A stretch of 64,000 nucleotides of DNA, taken from Gymnogyps californianus. Taxonomy: Eukaryota; Chordata; Aves; Accipitriformes; Cathartidae. This document shows positions 42,205 through 56,008 of this stretch, piece after piece (positions within the stretch are counted from its first letter, which is position 1; every line of letters starts with the position of its first letter). Below the pieces are notes generated by a model. The model was given only the letters and a program-made list of their open reading frames with translations, did not search any database and was not told the DNA's origin. The stretch is from positions 62,001 through 126,000 of the forward strand of contig NW_026114301.1 in the NCBI RefSeq assembly GCF_018139145.2, in the 5' to 3' direction. The translations under genes were made by a program, and so were the position numbers.

Positions 42205-44740
42205 GTAATTATAACACCACTGAAACTTCTGTTAGTTTTTCAGGCTTCATATTGAATATACTTTGCTGATGCCATATTTTCTCTATGTCTGGAAGCATAC
42301 CTTAATTACATAGTGTTTTGGATGGCAAATCTCACAGAGATTTGGTTGGCAAAGTAAGGGTTTGGATGGTGAAACAGATTAGAGAATCTCATTTATATTA
42401 TTTAATCCATTCAATTCTAAATAATTCTCATTAGGGGCCCAAAAGCCTTATGGTGATTATTGGTTTTCATTTCAGAATAGACCTTTGCAGATCCAAATCA
42501 AATTCCAGAAATGCTACCTGAAGCTGATTTACTCTAATGTCCATTTTTGCATATCTTAAAATATGACCCTGGTTTCTAGCAGAAGCAGGAGCAGAGTAGA
42601 AGCTGAGCAGATGTTTCTTTGATTATATCTAGGAATATGCTAATAGTATTCTTAGAAATAGACAGATTTCGGCTTGGCAAACAACTGGTGGCATTTTTCT
42701 CCTCATTAAAACATCAGATTGATAAAGTCCATGCACTGCTCTCCTCCAAAATGTTCAGGCTTTTTTAAACATTAATATCCTTATCTTTTCATTGGCACTG
42801 CAGGCTTCTAGGGAACTCACTTTTTACAGATCTCTTCCTTCACATCTTTCCTTCCATCAACCTGACAAGCGAGAAAAAAATCTCCCCTAAGATTGTCAGT
42901 TGTGGCTGCTGCTCAAGGCAGGGGATTACAGTGAATACTTAAAATTTAGTTCCAGGAAATCTTTTTCCTTTTGGAGGCTATGCCCTGTCTCTCTCCCAGT
43001 TGACAGAAAACCCAGTGCTTTCTTAGATTTAGCTATGTTCTGTGTCAGAATTTTCTAACTTCAGACAGCATAGCCAGGGAAGTGACAGCTTTATATCTAC
43101 CCCTTTGTAGGAGAGCTTAGTAGAGTTGTAAATTCAGAGTTTATTCACAATTGTCCTAATACATTGCTATAAAAGCAGACTGATATATATCATATGGCAT
43201 GCAAACTACTGTTTTCACACTTAGGACATCAATCTGTAAATTTGAATGAGTAAATCTTCTTGAATGTGAAGACAAAATTGGTACTCATTTCATAAACACA
43301 TTGGCTATGCATATTATGTATGTCTAATGCAGCAAATGTTCCCCTAGAGGATAAACAATGTCTTCCACAGCTAAAGTGTTATTTTTAATGACATGGTTCA
43401 TAAATTATAATGTCATTAGGAAATTAGATTCAAACCATTTAGGAAAGCAAAATGGGTGTTTGAAATGTAAATTAGAACTTTGATCTTCTTTCTGCTTCTT
43501 TAGCACCAGTTCTTACAAAGTAGTGTTTGCCTTTGTCGAAGCAGGATACTGAAAAGCACATAAACTTTGTGAAGTTTGTGAAGCCTTCCAGCAGGGATGT
43601 CCTCGTTGGCTGACTTTTTCTCTTCTCTCTGTCTTCTGTCTGTGATGCTTCCCCATTAATTGCATTTTCTGAGTAGGATTTTTACATTTGGTAGTGTTTG
43701 AGGCTTGTTTGTAAAGATGAACTTTACAGGCTTTATGTTTTTATAATGAGACTATCAGTGTCTACATGCGGTCTTTTCTGCCAGAAGGTGTGAGGGGTAG
43801 AAGAGACATTTCACAGCTAAGATCTGACTAAATGAAGCTTATCCATAGTTCTGTTTGAACCTCTTTTATCAGTTCTAGGAGTTGCTGTGTTTGGTGCTTC
43901 TTCCTTCAGATCTGGAAGAGGCCATTGCATGACTACAGCTATTATAACAGGTGGTATTTCAGCCATGTCCTGAATGAGCAAAATTGTCAAGTGTCCCAAT
44001 CCTGATTTCTAGAGGAAAATAAGATGAGCATGACTTTCAAATCAATTCAATCGAAAGAACTTCTCCTCTGTGAAAGTTGGGACAGGGAGTGGGTCATCTG
44101 TGAGGGGCAGCTAAGACACACACAGGTTCAGACAGCGGCAAGTTAGGATAAACATAAAATAAAGGCTTCAGGTTTCCTTTCCTTCCCATTGACTTTTTCT
44201 GAGATTTAGGAAAAGTCTTAGCTCATCTGCCTGCCCAGTGCAGGGTCTTCTTATAAATCATTTATATAGCATTGTAAATATATGGTGCTGAAGAGTAGGA
44301 GTTCCAAGCTGCACGACCTCATTACTACACAGAGAATGGTGACTTAGTTGCAGGCCCCATCAAGATCTGTATTTTTTCAAAAGTTACCACTGGGAAAGGA
44401 AGTGACAAGTCTTCATTGGAGCTACTTCCAGCTGTCTCTCTCTCTTCCAGTGGCTGCAATTACTACTGCTATTAACATGTCAGAACGATGAAAAGAAATC
44501 AGGTGCACCTAGCACATCCTGAATCACAGCAAGGCCAAAATTATGCTGATCTGTAAGAAGATGCTTTGACTACCTGGCTGAGATACTGTTTCCAGCATTA
44601 TACAGACCTCTGTGTCATTGTGTGAAGCCTTAGCATCCTGTTTGACACTGGATAACCAGGTAGCATCAGTATCTACAAATGCCGCCTTTAACCTTTAGCT
44701 TGTCTGGAAACTTTGTCTCTTCCTGCTGGACAAGAACCTA
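42205..44740. other. AT-rich single-copy-looking sequence
   Basis: About 2.5 kb with no recognisable gene or repeat. The open frames do not exceed 60 codons. Confidence 0.5.
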
Positions 44741-45343
44741 TGTCGTGGTTTAACCCCAGCCAGCAACTAAGCACCACACAGCCGCTCCCTCACTCCCCCC
44801 TCCCAGTGGGGTGGGGAGGAGGATCAGGAAAAAAAAGTAAAACTCGTGGGTTGAGATAAGAATGGTTTAATAACTAAAGTAAAATAAAATATAATACTAA
44901 CAATAATAATAAAATATAATAATAATAATAATAATGAAAAGGAATATAACAAAAAAAAGAGAGAGAAATAAAACCCAAGAAAAGACAAGTGATGCACAAT
45001 GCAATTGCTCACCACCCACTGACCAATGCCCCAGCAGCAATCCACCCCTCCCAGCCAACTCCCCCCTGTTTATATACTGAGCATGACATTCCATGGTATG
45101 GAATATTCCTTTGGCTAGTTCAGGTCAGCTGCCCCAGCTATGCTCCCTCCCAGCTTCTTGCACACCTGCTTGCTGGCAGGGCATGGGAAACTGAAAAGTC
45201 CTTGGCTTAAGATAAGCGCTACTGAGCAACGACTAAAACATCAGCGTGTTATCATCAACATTATTCTCACACTAAATCCAAAACACAGCACTGTACCAGC
45301 TACTAAGAAGAAAATTAACTCTATCCCAGCTGAAACCAGGACA
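44741..45343 (-). mobile_element. Group 1 solo LTR, TSD ACCT(A/G)
   Basis: A 603-bp LTR in minus orientation (sense start at 45343, TGTCCTGGTTTCAG; sense end at 44741, AACCACGACA). Flanks ACCTA (44736-44740) and ACCTG (45344-45348) match at 4 of 5. The TATA box is the complement of 45069-45076. Confidence 0.92.
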
Positions 45344-45348
45344 ACCTG

Positions 45349-47739
45349 ATAAAGCAATTAGTGAATATTGTTGAGCTCTTGGACAGGTCTCAGCTGCTTC
45401 AGGTGGAGCTGCCTGGCTGAGGCTGTTATGAGCCCATCAGTCACTGAGCTCTTATCCAACTTTGCATCTACTTTTCAGATGGGAATATCTTCAAAGTCAT
45501 GAATTGGCTGAGTGAGATGAATGAGGGGCTGTCCTTCTCTAAACCTGTGCTTTTGTTGCCTACTAATGTCACCTGTATGTATCTACCCAGCAATAACATC
45601 AGTCTTGCAAAACAAGCAAATTTAATAGAAGGTATATTCTTCTGAGGATCTTCCCAGGCATTCAAAGCTAGAGAAGCTAAAGTGATGCCTTGAAAATAAA
45701 CAACCAAGCTTCTGGCATGAGTAATCCTAGCTGCTGTCAGTGTGACCATGCAGGTACTGGCTATAAGACCGAGTACATGTGCAGGATTCAGGATAAATAT
45801 TTGAAGTTAGTTAAATTAATTGCTTGATTCTAAAGTTGTAGTCCACTAACCAGTTGCAGATTGTCTGTATTTTATTTTCTGAATAGCAAATGTTTTTGGA
45901 AGGCATGGTATTGCGAAATAATAGAATTGTTTTTTAACAGAAATATTTTTCAGAACTGGAACGGGGAGGGAGGAAGAGGTCTTTTCAATACTTCAGTGTC
46001 TTTCCACAGGATGCTGCTACTTCAGATGTACACAAAGCCAACACCTTTGAAATACTAATCCTTCATTGTTTCATATCCTCTTATTTCCCTATCTGCCTTT
46101 TAAAATGTTTCTCTCTTCCCCACATGTATAGCCACGCTCATTGCTTGTTATTTCCTTGGGTGTTATTTCTTAATAAGCTTTTAAAATCTGCTGTGGTTGT
46201 TATGTCCTACTGTATAAAGACGAAATACACATCTCCAAAAAAGCTGTGGCTCTTCAGGAACTGAGAAATGATTGTATATAATTATAGATAACTATAGATC
46301 ATGGGCTGGTTGCTGTTTTATTAGGAACATTACCCCTGCAAACTTGAAAGGGTAGCAGACGCTCATTGTCTGCAACCTGACAACTGCCAGTCCAGGGGCA
46401 GGAGAAACAAGTAGGAACCATGTAAAAGGGCTCTGTGACTGAAGGGCAGGGAAAAAGCTGCTCAGGCTGTCACAGCCATCTCTGACACAGAGCCAGCTAT
46501 TTATAAAAGCTCAGAAGCTGTGGTGGCAGTTCCATTTCTCTCATAAAAAATATTGGCAGTTGAAAAGAGAGTTTGGTATTTTGAGGCTTTGACTTTCAGA
46601 ATGAACTAGGAATTTTACAGACTAGTGCTGTAACTGAACTTTGAGAAAAATGTAGAGAAATAGGATGAAATCACTTTGATTACACTGGCATACTGCAGGA
46701 GGACTAAAGTAGATATATCAGGAGTTGCCAGTCCTGTCTGTGATTAGTCCACAGAGTCACCTAAAAACTATTTAACAGAACTATCTTGCTTTTCACTCAG
46801 CATGGCAGAATAGTAGGCCGAGAGATGAGTACTGTAGATATGGAGCTGTTCTTGGTATTCAGCTGCTTTTACTGACCCCTTTTTTTCTTCCTGAATGTAA
46901 TGTCTAGGGGCCAACAGCCGTGATTATTCAGCAAGACAATCAGATGCCAGTAGTATTCATGGCTTCATTAGTCCAACATGCAACTTTAACATATCTCCAG
47001 ATATGAAGCCATTACGATAGCATTACATCCAAAGATCATCAAAGGAGCATTTCCTATTGAATTTCAGGAGGAGGAGTAAGGGGCATTGGATCAAGATCTT
47101 TTGTGTTTATGCATAAAACTTTTCAACCAAAGATCTCTGCAGTAGATAGAATTGGACAGAAAAGATACTGAGTCAGAGTAGTTATTCACTTCAGACTCCC
47201 TTATGATAACATTAGGCCCCTGCATGTTACTGTATATTATTGAGGATTAGGCAATGAATAATGCTGGTGAGAAGATTATCCTCTATTGCCGTAGCTGGAA
47301 ATGCATGTTAATTTTCATTGTTTCATAGTCTGCACTCAATCTGCTCTTCTTCAAGGCCTTTTTCCCCAGTCATTGAAGAGGAGGCTGGTCTGTGTAAGAA
47401 CCAGAGGAGATGGTACAGGGCCTAACACATAGCCCATGAGATGCTACTGTCAGCAAGGAAGGCTGACTGTAGGGAGGCAGGGTCTGTGATGAGGTATAAA
47501 AAAACCAGACTGTGTCTGCCTCAGTCCTGTACTATCAGCAAGGGTATCATTTTAAGGTATTGCACTAACCTTTTTTTCTGCTCATGTTTATTGTTTAGGC
47601 ACTAGCCTGCTTCCCAGATGCTGCAGGGACCTTCAGCTCCATGTCTCCTGTAGGACAGGCTAGCTTTTTTAGAGTTATTCTCCCTCCTTTATTCTTGGCT
47701 CATTTCAGATACTCTGAGAGCATCTCTGATTTTTCCCTT
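45349..47739. other. AT-rich single-copy-looking sequence
   Basis: About 2.4 kb without a recognisable gene. The 93-codon minus-strand frame at 45468-45749 has no known motif and no supporting context. Confidence 0.5.
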
Positions 47740-48859
47740 TGTGGTGGGTTAACCTTGGCTGGCTGCCAGGTGCCCACCCAGACGCTCTCTCACTCCTCCT
47801 CCTCAGCAAGACAGGGGGAGAAAATAAGATGAAAAGCTCGGGGGTTGAGATAAGGACAGGGAGATTGCTCACCAATTACCCTCATAGGCAAAACAGACTC
47901 GACTTGGAGAAGACTAATTTATTGCCAATTAATAACAGAGTAGGATGGTGAGAAACAAAGACAAATCTAAAAACACCTTCCCCCTCACCCCACCCTTCTT
48001 CCCAGGCTCAACTTCACTCATAACTCTTCTACCTCCTCCCCTCCCCGAGCAATGCAGGGGGATGGGGAATGGGGGTTGCGGTCAGTTCATAACACTACAT
48101 TTCTGCCGCTCCTTCCTCCTCAGGGGGAGGACTCCTCACACTCTTCCTCTGCTCCAGCGTGGGGTCCCTCCCATGGGATACAGTCCTTCACAAACTTCTC
48201 CAACATGGGTCCTTCCCAGGGGCTGCAGTTCTTCACGAACTGCTCCAGCATGGGTCCTTTCCACGGGGTGCAGTCCTTCAGGAACGGACTGCTCCAGCGT
48301 GGGTCCCCCATGGGGTCACAAGTCCTGCCAGCAAACCTGCTTCAGCCTGGGCTCCTCCCTCTCCACGAGTCCACAGCTCCTACCAGGAGCCTGCTCCTGT
48401 GTGGGCTCTCCACGGTCTGCAGCTTCCTTCAGGGCATATCCACCTGCTCCAGCATGGGGTCCTCCACGGGCTGCAGTGTGGATATCTGCTCCGACATGGT
48501 CCTCCATGGGCTGCAGGGGGACAACCTGCTTCATCACGGTCTTTACCACAGGCTGCAGGGGAATCTCTGCTCTGGTGCCTGGAGCATCTCCTCCCCCTCC
48601 TACTTCATTGACTTTGGCTTCTGCAGGGTTGTTTCTCTCACATTTTTCTCACTCCTCTCTCTCGCTGCTGCCGCACAGCATTTTTTACCCTTTCTTAAAT
48701 ATGTTATCACAGAGGCGCCAGCTTTGGGCAGCAGTGGGTCCATTTTGGAGCCAGCTGGAACTGGCTCTGTCCGACATGGGGACAACCCCTGGTTTCTTCT
48801 CACAGAAGCCACCCCTGCAGCCCCCTGCTACCAAAACCTTGCCACGTAAACCCGAAACA
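47740..48859 (-). mobile_element. Group 4 long solo LTR, TSD CCCTT
   Basis: A 1120-bp LTR in minus orientation with perfect TSD CCCTT (47735-47739 and 48860-48864). The TATTTAAG box is at the complement of about 48695-48705. The repeat array includes two well-preserved 45-nt units readable as GPMLEQFVKNCSPWE and GPMLEKFVKDCIPWE (complement about 48275-48165). A CAATAAATT poly(A) signal is at the complement of about 47917-47926. Confidence 0.95.
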
Positions 48860-48864
48860 CCCTT

Positions 48865-50149
48865 GTACTTCTTAATTCTCATCTCTGTTTTTTTTAAAGT
48901 TTAACACTGTTCTAACATCAGTTAAATAACTCTGAGACAGCCCACTTGAAGGAAAAGAATATAAAATAAAGCTGTTCTGTCGTAAGTTGTCACCTCAAAA
49001 GTGCCAGAGCTGTGCTCAGCACTTTATAAAGATATCTTTTCTTCAGCTGCTGGGAATGAAACATGACAGTGCAATCTCTATTTGTGATTCCAGTGTCTTA
49101 ATTCTGTTTCATAGTCATTATGTTTGTATCCTGGGACAAATAACAAAAGTCCTCAAAATACTGCACATATGTTTAGCAGTGCACATGACATTTGTTCCGT
49201 TGATTTCACAGAATATATTTTTATGTATGAAGTCTAAACCCATACTTTCTCCATGTAGGATTAAGACCTATTTTTTCCACTGACTTGGTTTCTTCATCTG
49301 GAGGACAGCTGTCTGCAATGTTAATGATGTTCATAAGTGGTTTTGTAGATAAAAATTGTGAGAAAGGTGCTAATTGCCACTATTTCTTGTTACTTGTTCC
49401 TACCATTTATTCTTGGGCAAATCCCCCAAAATATTTACAGAATAAAGTCTGAGTAAAACCTAAATAAGGTTTTTGATACCTTTCTATTCAGTTTAACTGA
49501 ATAGAGTCATCTACCAGACAAATAAGGCTTTCTGTTATATTACTGATTACCTCATTAAATTCCCTATTTTTTCTTAAATATATAATAGCTGAACCACCCT
49601 CATAATTTCCTAAATGACATACCACTTCTGTAGACTTCTCTTTGGCAGATGCACTCAAAAGTGAAGGTTCTGGGCCATTAAGTTAAAAGGTGTTTGAGGA
49701 CTTTTTGACTGCACGCACACTTACAAGTTTGGACCATATGTGTACAGAGATCATAGAATCATAGAATACCTCAAGTTGGAAGGGACCCATAAGGATCAGA
49801 TGTTTTGAAACAAGCCAAATCTGCTTATCATTCCAACTTAATTGCTGAATGGGCAGACTACCCTACTCTCTTGTAACTTTACATTGCAGGGAAACTCTGT
49901 AATCTGGCTCTTCCTCCAACAACAGAACTTTGTAAACTGTTCACATCTTGCTTTGAGAGCAAAATTAAGATCATTGGGAGTCAGGTGTCCTTTAACAAAG
50001 CTGCCAACACTGACAATTCTGTAATTCCAAATCCTGTGCCTGTCACAATTCTCAAGCTACAGATACTTTTGGCATTTTATGCTCTAACACCTCAGAGCAC
50101 TATTATGTTTTGCCAAATCTTTGCTCTAAATAGTTACAGTTTTTCTTGA
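48865..50149. other. Single-copy-looking sequence with a CR1 3' stub and a palindrome
   Basis: About 1.3 kb without a gene. A minus-strand CR1 3' terminus (octamer repeats ATCATAGAATCATAGAATA and CAAGTTGGAAGGGACCC) is at about 49752-49795. A perfect 10-bp-arm palindrome is at 49484-49504. The frame 48987-49283 has no known features. Confidence 0.55.
49752..49800 (-). mobile_element. CR1 3'-terminal stub
   Basis: The complement shows GGTCCCTTCCAACTTG-type sequence and then octamer repeats (ATTCTATG)n, the CR1 3' terminus. Almost all of the element is missing, a severe 5' truncation. Confidence 0.8.
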
Positions 50150-50154
50150 TTCTC

Positions 50155-50749
50155 TGTGCTGGTTTTGGCTGGGATAGAGTTAATTTTCTTCATAGTAGCT
50201 AGTATGGGGCTATGTTTTGGATTTGTGCTGAAAACAGTGTTGATTGATAACACAGGGATGTTGTAGTTACTGCTGAGCAGTGCTTATGCAGAGTCAAGGC
50301 CTTTTCTGCTTCTCACACCACCCCACCAGCGAGGAGGCTGGGGGTGCACAAGTAGTCGGGAGGGACACAGCCAGGACAGCTGACCCCAACTGACCAAAGG
50401 GATATTCCATACCATATGACGTCATGCTCAGCAATATAAAGCTGGGGGAAGAAGAAGGAAGGGGAGGATGTTCGGAGTTATGGCATTTTGTCTTCCCAAT
50501 TAACGCATGATGGAGCCCTGCTTTCCTGGAGATGGCTGAACACCTGCCTGCTGATGGGAAGCAGTGAACGAATTCCTTGTTTTGCTTTGCTTGTGCACGC
50601 AGCTTTTGCTTTCCCTCTTAAACTGTCTTTATCTCAACCCACGAGTTTTCTCACTTTTACTCTTCTGATTCTCTCCCCCATCCCATTGTGCGGGGAGTGA
50701 GTGAGCGGGTGTGTGGGGCTTAGTTGCTGGCTGGGGTTAAACCACAACA
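50155..50749 (+). mobile_element. Group 2 solo LTR, TSD TTCTC
   Basis: A 595-bp LTR (TGTGCTGGTTTTGG to AACCACAACA) with perfect TSD TTCTC (50150-50154 and 50750-50754). A full CRE palindrome, TGACGTCA (50417-50424), lies just upstream of CAATATAAAG. The poly(A) signal region reads CTTAAACTGTCTTTATCTC. Confidence 0.95.
50417..50441 (+). promoter_or_regulatory. CRE palindrome plus TATA box in the LTR
   Basis: TGACGTCA (50417-50424) is the consensus CREB/ATF site. It sits about 10 bp before AATATAAAG (50433-50441). Other group 2 and 3 LTRs keep TGACATCA or TGATGTCA at the same place, so this copy has the strongest match. Confidence 0.6.
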
Positions 50750-50754
50750 TTCTC

Positions 50755-53700
50755 TAATCCCTCTGGGTTCTCACATTGTTAATCTGTCTTTGATGGTGGG
50801 CGACTTCTTAATAATGCCATAAAGTAAAACAACTATTGGTCCAATATTTAAGAAAAAAAAATCTTTTACCAATTGAAGATTCAGCATGTTGCCATCTAAT
50901 ATTCAATCTTCATTCTTTTTTTTTAGTAATTGTAACACATTGCAACTTTGGCAATATTTTTCAAAGCAAGATCTCTCAGTTTCCTCTCAGGGTGGATCCT
51001 GTCCTCTGCACTGTGAAACAACACTCCTAAGACTTTATTTTGATCTTCATACCCTGACTGATGATGAATTTTTTGTTACTGCTGCTTGACCTCTCTGTTT
51101 CTTTTGGCATTATTTTGATCATAATAGAATATTAGGTTTCTTGGTAACCCAGATTGATTTAGCTTTTGTTTTCATTGAAATCTATTATGCACATAGTCAT
51201 TCTGTATTTTTCTTTCCCCTCTCTCTCACACATATACTCACAGGCACACACACTCAAGAGTATCTTGTACATAACACAGCGCAAAGCAGGTAAGCAGAAG
51301 TGGTTTGAAGATTAGCAATTGTCTCTCCTGGCCAATGTATAGGTTAATTCACTGTGCTTTAACTAATAGATTTGCTATCTATCATTTGCACTACTTTTCA
51401 TCTGAAGGTATAAAAGCTTTTTACAAAGGTAAGAACTAATATCTCTACAGAGATACTAGTTGCAGACAGGGAAGTTGGTCCATTATATGATTTGGGACAG
51501 TAGCTGGGCTGGAAACAGAAACCAAGTTACTGGCATATAGTATCATGACCAAAGGGGAATCGTTACTCAAGTCTCACGATTTTTTCAGTCATCCTGTCTC
51601 AACCTATTTATATGATATAGTTTTTTGCTCTCTATTCAGGATTTAAACAGGATTATTGACTTAATTTCTGTTTCTTTTAGTCTCTATCTGTTTCAGTGTA
51701 AATCTTGTATGTTCTTCACAAAAGGTCCAAGTCTAGGACATTTTATTTGTATAGCACAGTCAACTGGATGTTCATTTGCCCTGATGTAATTTAATGCTAT
51801 ATAGTCTGGCAGGTCTGCTTAGGTATTCAGGTGTTATCACTTCATTTGTCAGAGCTGTGTCTATTAGCACAGGGTTTTTGCTCAGGTCTTCTTGAAATGT
51901 AAAACTGAGACATGTAAAACTAAATTGCTAGTCATTGGTTCCAGAAAAGAACTGCAGCCAGTTTTCTTATTTGCATTCTTCACCGATGACTTTAGACTTG
52001 CTCAAGGTATTCCTGCCTCATAAATCAAATGCCCTTTTTTAGCAACTCTTATCTTGTAGACTCTTAATAGGTAGTATTCTCAGTCCTTTTTTGGTTACAT
52101 TTGAAATTAGTTGGAGTTGTATTTCTTGAAAAGGCTGCCAAAATACTGATTCATTCCTCTTTGTAGATTAGATTATCTTATCTTAAATGTTTTATATAGT
52201 CAAGCCCTCTTAATGTCAACATCAATTCTCCAGAATATTTTGAAATTATCTGGGATATTCCAATAAGCAATCTGCCTTTCCTCAAGTAGAAATTGGAATC
52301 ACAAAAGAGAAGGCATACCCTTCCAATCTTGTAAGGTTAGAAAAATTAAAACTTAATTCCATTCTTCTTGGGTCATTGTTTCCCAGAGATTTTATACACA
52401 AGTCGTGCAACTAGAAGAATGTATGAAATATTATTGGTATATTTAATAAAAAATATTTTTGAGATAAGTGCAGTAATCAAGAACTCAAGTTATCAAGTGC
52501 TATTGATTTTTCAACTGACATCATTACATGGGAAAATGCTTAAAACATGGCTTTTGAGTGACTGTAACTATAATGTAATGGAGGCTTCTGTGTTTCATTG
52601 TCTCTCAGATTTTTCTGTATCACATTTGTTCTTTTGAAGGGCTTCAATATAGCCAGTCCCGAAAACCTAATCTGTGCTCTAAAAGTAAAGCTGTTTTTTT
52701 TTCTAATCACACCATATGACATAAAGAATCAGAGGTTGGCTAATAAATCTGCTTATCTTAAAATAATGGGAAAGTATCTAGCTCAATCTCCCACAGTTCT
52801 GTTGATTCTGCACAACTACCAGGAATTAAAAGTGGTAAGAAATATTTTTTAATCACAGGAAAAAAAAAAGGAAAAGCAGCTATGACTCAGTGCATGCATA
52901 CTGGGAGTAAGTCTGTTAGAAGGTGCCATTTTTACATGGTCACTTTGCTGACCACATTTGCACTTTGATTTTAAACTTCTAATCTTATGCCTCTGTGAGT
53001 GCTTGCACTGATAATTGGTGATAGTTTCCCAAATCTGAAAAACTCTCAGGAAGTTCCACAAAGAGCAAGACTGCATGGTTGGATGATTAAAGTAACAGTG
53101 GAAATGGCAGGAAGAAGACATTTTGAAAGGTATGCTCCAGGGTTATTCAGGGAAAGGGAAGGTTAATAGGGTAGGGAATTAGGATCAGGAGAGTACCTGT
53201 CTCACCTCCTCTAGATGTAACTGGAATCTGCTGTTCAGGAACAGAAAGGATGGCAGCCTGGCATCAGAGAGAGTAAAGTGGACTTAATTTCGTACTTGAA
53301 TCAGTCTGAACTTTAAAAACATTACAGGTTTAATTCAGATGGCTAGGACAGGTTATGGTTTACATTAGGTCAGATCTGTGTTATGAGTCAGTTTGTTCTA
53401 TCTCTATAATGAAGCCTGCTTTGATCCTAAGCTTAATATGAAATACTAAAGTTTCCTTGCCAGTGATTAAATGTTTTTACATTTTCAGTGGTTTTAGGGC
53501 ATTTTATCTTAAGTAGTGCCATTGTATTAGAGCATGTGGCATGTTTTAATAATCTGTGTAGGAGCAGAGTAGACAGGAAATTATTCTGAAATGTAAAAGT
53601 TTAGAAAGTCAGAGGGCACTAGGTAATTGACTTGCCTGGCATACATTAAAGTCTATTCTAGTAGAGGAATGGGTGGTTTCATATCAAAAGTAGTGATAAG

Positions 53701-55508
53701 CATTCCTGAATGTTATAAATTCATTTCAGATGAATAACACAGTAATCTATCCATATTTTAAAAGTGTAATTTGGCTTTGCATATCTGAAAAGAAGCAACA
53801 CAAGTAATGATTAATCTGCCTTTTGAAAAAACTCTATTGCACTGCATACAGTGCTTGTCATTTAAAGTCTTGATCATACATTATAATGGCCACATGATTT
53901 TGACTTCTTTGATATTCCCTGGAAATATAAATGTAATAGGATGAAAATATCCACTTTTTTAAAATTCAAAATTCTAGAGGCTCTAGTGGAAGCAATAGTC
54001 CCTACCAGAAGTTCTACATTAAAAGAATTAATACATTTGTATGATTAATTAGCCTAAAATAGGGTAGCGATAAGCACATTTTCAAGATCAGTGCTAAGCA
54101 CATTCTGTTTAGTAGACTTTTCAGAGAAAGAAATCTTAAAATTGCCCCAAATGCCTTTCACCTTCTTCTTTAAGTGGGCTGTGTATGTCACAGCCTTCAG
54201 TGTCACACAAAGAGCATACGCAGAGAATTTCTTCTCAATCTAGCTGTACATGTGAAGAAATTACCACCTACAGATCATCTTTGTCATCTACCAGCTAGAA
54301 ATTAGAGTCAGTTCAGCCAGCACAACAAAGTGTGAGAGATCCCCTCTGTTCAGCACAAAGCTTAATTTAAACTGGCTCAGAAGGTATTTTATGTTAATCT
54401 GGATAATACAGACTGAATAAGCATGTGATTCCTTTCCCTGTTTCTATCTGAAGACTGTAGGGTTCAGCAGATGTGTGATAACAAATTATTGTAGAACAGC
54501 AGCATCTTAAACTCTGAGAACAAATTCCAAAGCAATTGTGTACTTTTGAAAGTATAATGCTGTGGTTAAGTGACCAAAATATGAAACACCTGTACCTTAC
54601 TACTAACATGCTGTCCTATAAATGGCAGAGTATGTATAAATTATAAAACCTGTTTTAAGGTGCACTTTCTCATACTGTAAATTAAATAACCAATATAAAA
54701 GAACATTAGAAAATCAAATTCCATCATTTGCCAACTCCAAGGCCTTCAGTCTATGCTGTTGTGAAGGTCTGAACAATGTATCTTTAGATCTCTGTAGTAG
54801 GCTTCTCTCACTTAATGGTAATCAGTAAGCAGTAATGGTAATCTTTTGGGGATTAACTGGGAGGATATATCCCATACATTTTGCTAGAGGAACTGTTTGC
54901 TTACCTGAAGTGGAGTGTGGGAGAAAGAATTCCAAGGTTTGCTCTCGGCTTTGGGGAGGAACTGAAGTCTAGTGATCGCAGCAGTGACTGCAGGTAATGA
55001 ATCATGGCATATCGATTTGACACTCTTTGCAAGTGAGCGTGGTTTAGCCAGTGACTCTGATGTGTGTTAGATTAAAGATGTGAGATTTCTCTACACTGGT
55101 TGTCAGGCAGGAGCTTAAGCTTGTGTTCATGCTGTTTCATCCAATCATTCCCAGGGAGCAGTAGTGAATGCAGTCTGAGCCCTCACATTCTGCTCAAGTT
55201 CCTTCGGTTTATCCCTCATAGCTGCTAGCTGTTTTGTAGACAGTTTGCATAGTAGCAGCAAGGGCCCAGATAGCCAGTGTCTGCTGCTCTGTCTTCCAGC
55301 ATACTTCTCTCTGTTGTCAAGGAGTTAGCATTTTATAGGTTGTTGTTTGATGCTTAACCCTTCATTTTTCTCAATGGCTATGCCAAATTTTCAGCACAGA
55401 CATTACCTGATCCCAACTGCTGTGATGAAAGAGTATTTTTGTAGGTATCATCTTGTGAACTATTTCTCAGTGTGGTTGTATGTGTGCGCATATATATAGA
55501 TATATATA
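50755..55508. other. AT-rich single-copy-looking sequence
   Basis: About 4.75 kb of AT-rich DNA with no exon, RNA gene or recent repeat I can support. The frames at 52368-52637, 52598-52852 and 52849-53121 are short and lack motifs. It ends in a short TA/GATA microsatellite (about 55490-55512). Confidence 0.5.
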
Positions 55509-55645
55509 GATACTGTGGTGGGTTGACCTTGGCCGGACACCAGGTGCCCACCAAGCTGCTCTATCACTCCGCTCCTCAGTGGGACAGTGGGGAGAAAATA
55601 AGATGAAAAACTCACGGGTCGAGATAAAGGCAGTTTAATAAAGTG

Positions 55646-56008
55646 TCCTGGTTTTGGCTGGGATAGAGTTAATTTTCTTCTTAGTAGCTGGTACAGTGTG
55701 TTTTGGATTTAGTGTGAGAATACTGTTGATAACATGCTGATGTTTTAGTTGTTGCTAAGTAGCGCTTATCCTAAGCCAAGGACTTTTCAGTTTCCCATGC
55801 TCTGCCAGCAAGCAGGTGTGCAAGAAGCTGGGAGGGAGCATAGCCAGGACAGCTGACCCGAACTATCCAAAGGGATATTCCATACCATAGAATGTCATGC
55901 CCAGTATATAAACTGGGGGGAGTTGGCCGGGAGGGGCGGATCGCTGCTGGGGCATTGGTCAGCGGGTGGTGAGCAATTGCATTGTGCATCACTGGTTTTT
56001 TTCTTGGG
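55646..56008 (+). mobile_element. Group 1 LTR, 5' part
   Basis: A normal group 1 LTR from TGTCCTGGTTTTGG through TATATAAA (55905-55912) and GAGCAATTGCATTGTGCATCAC to TTCTTGGG. Instead of continuing into TTTTATTTCTC and the ATT-rich stretch, it runs into a 20-nt T homopolymer. Confidence 0.9.
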
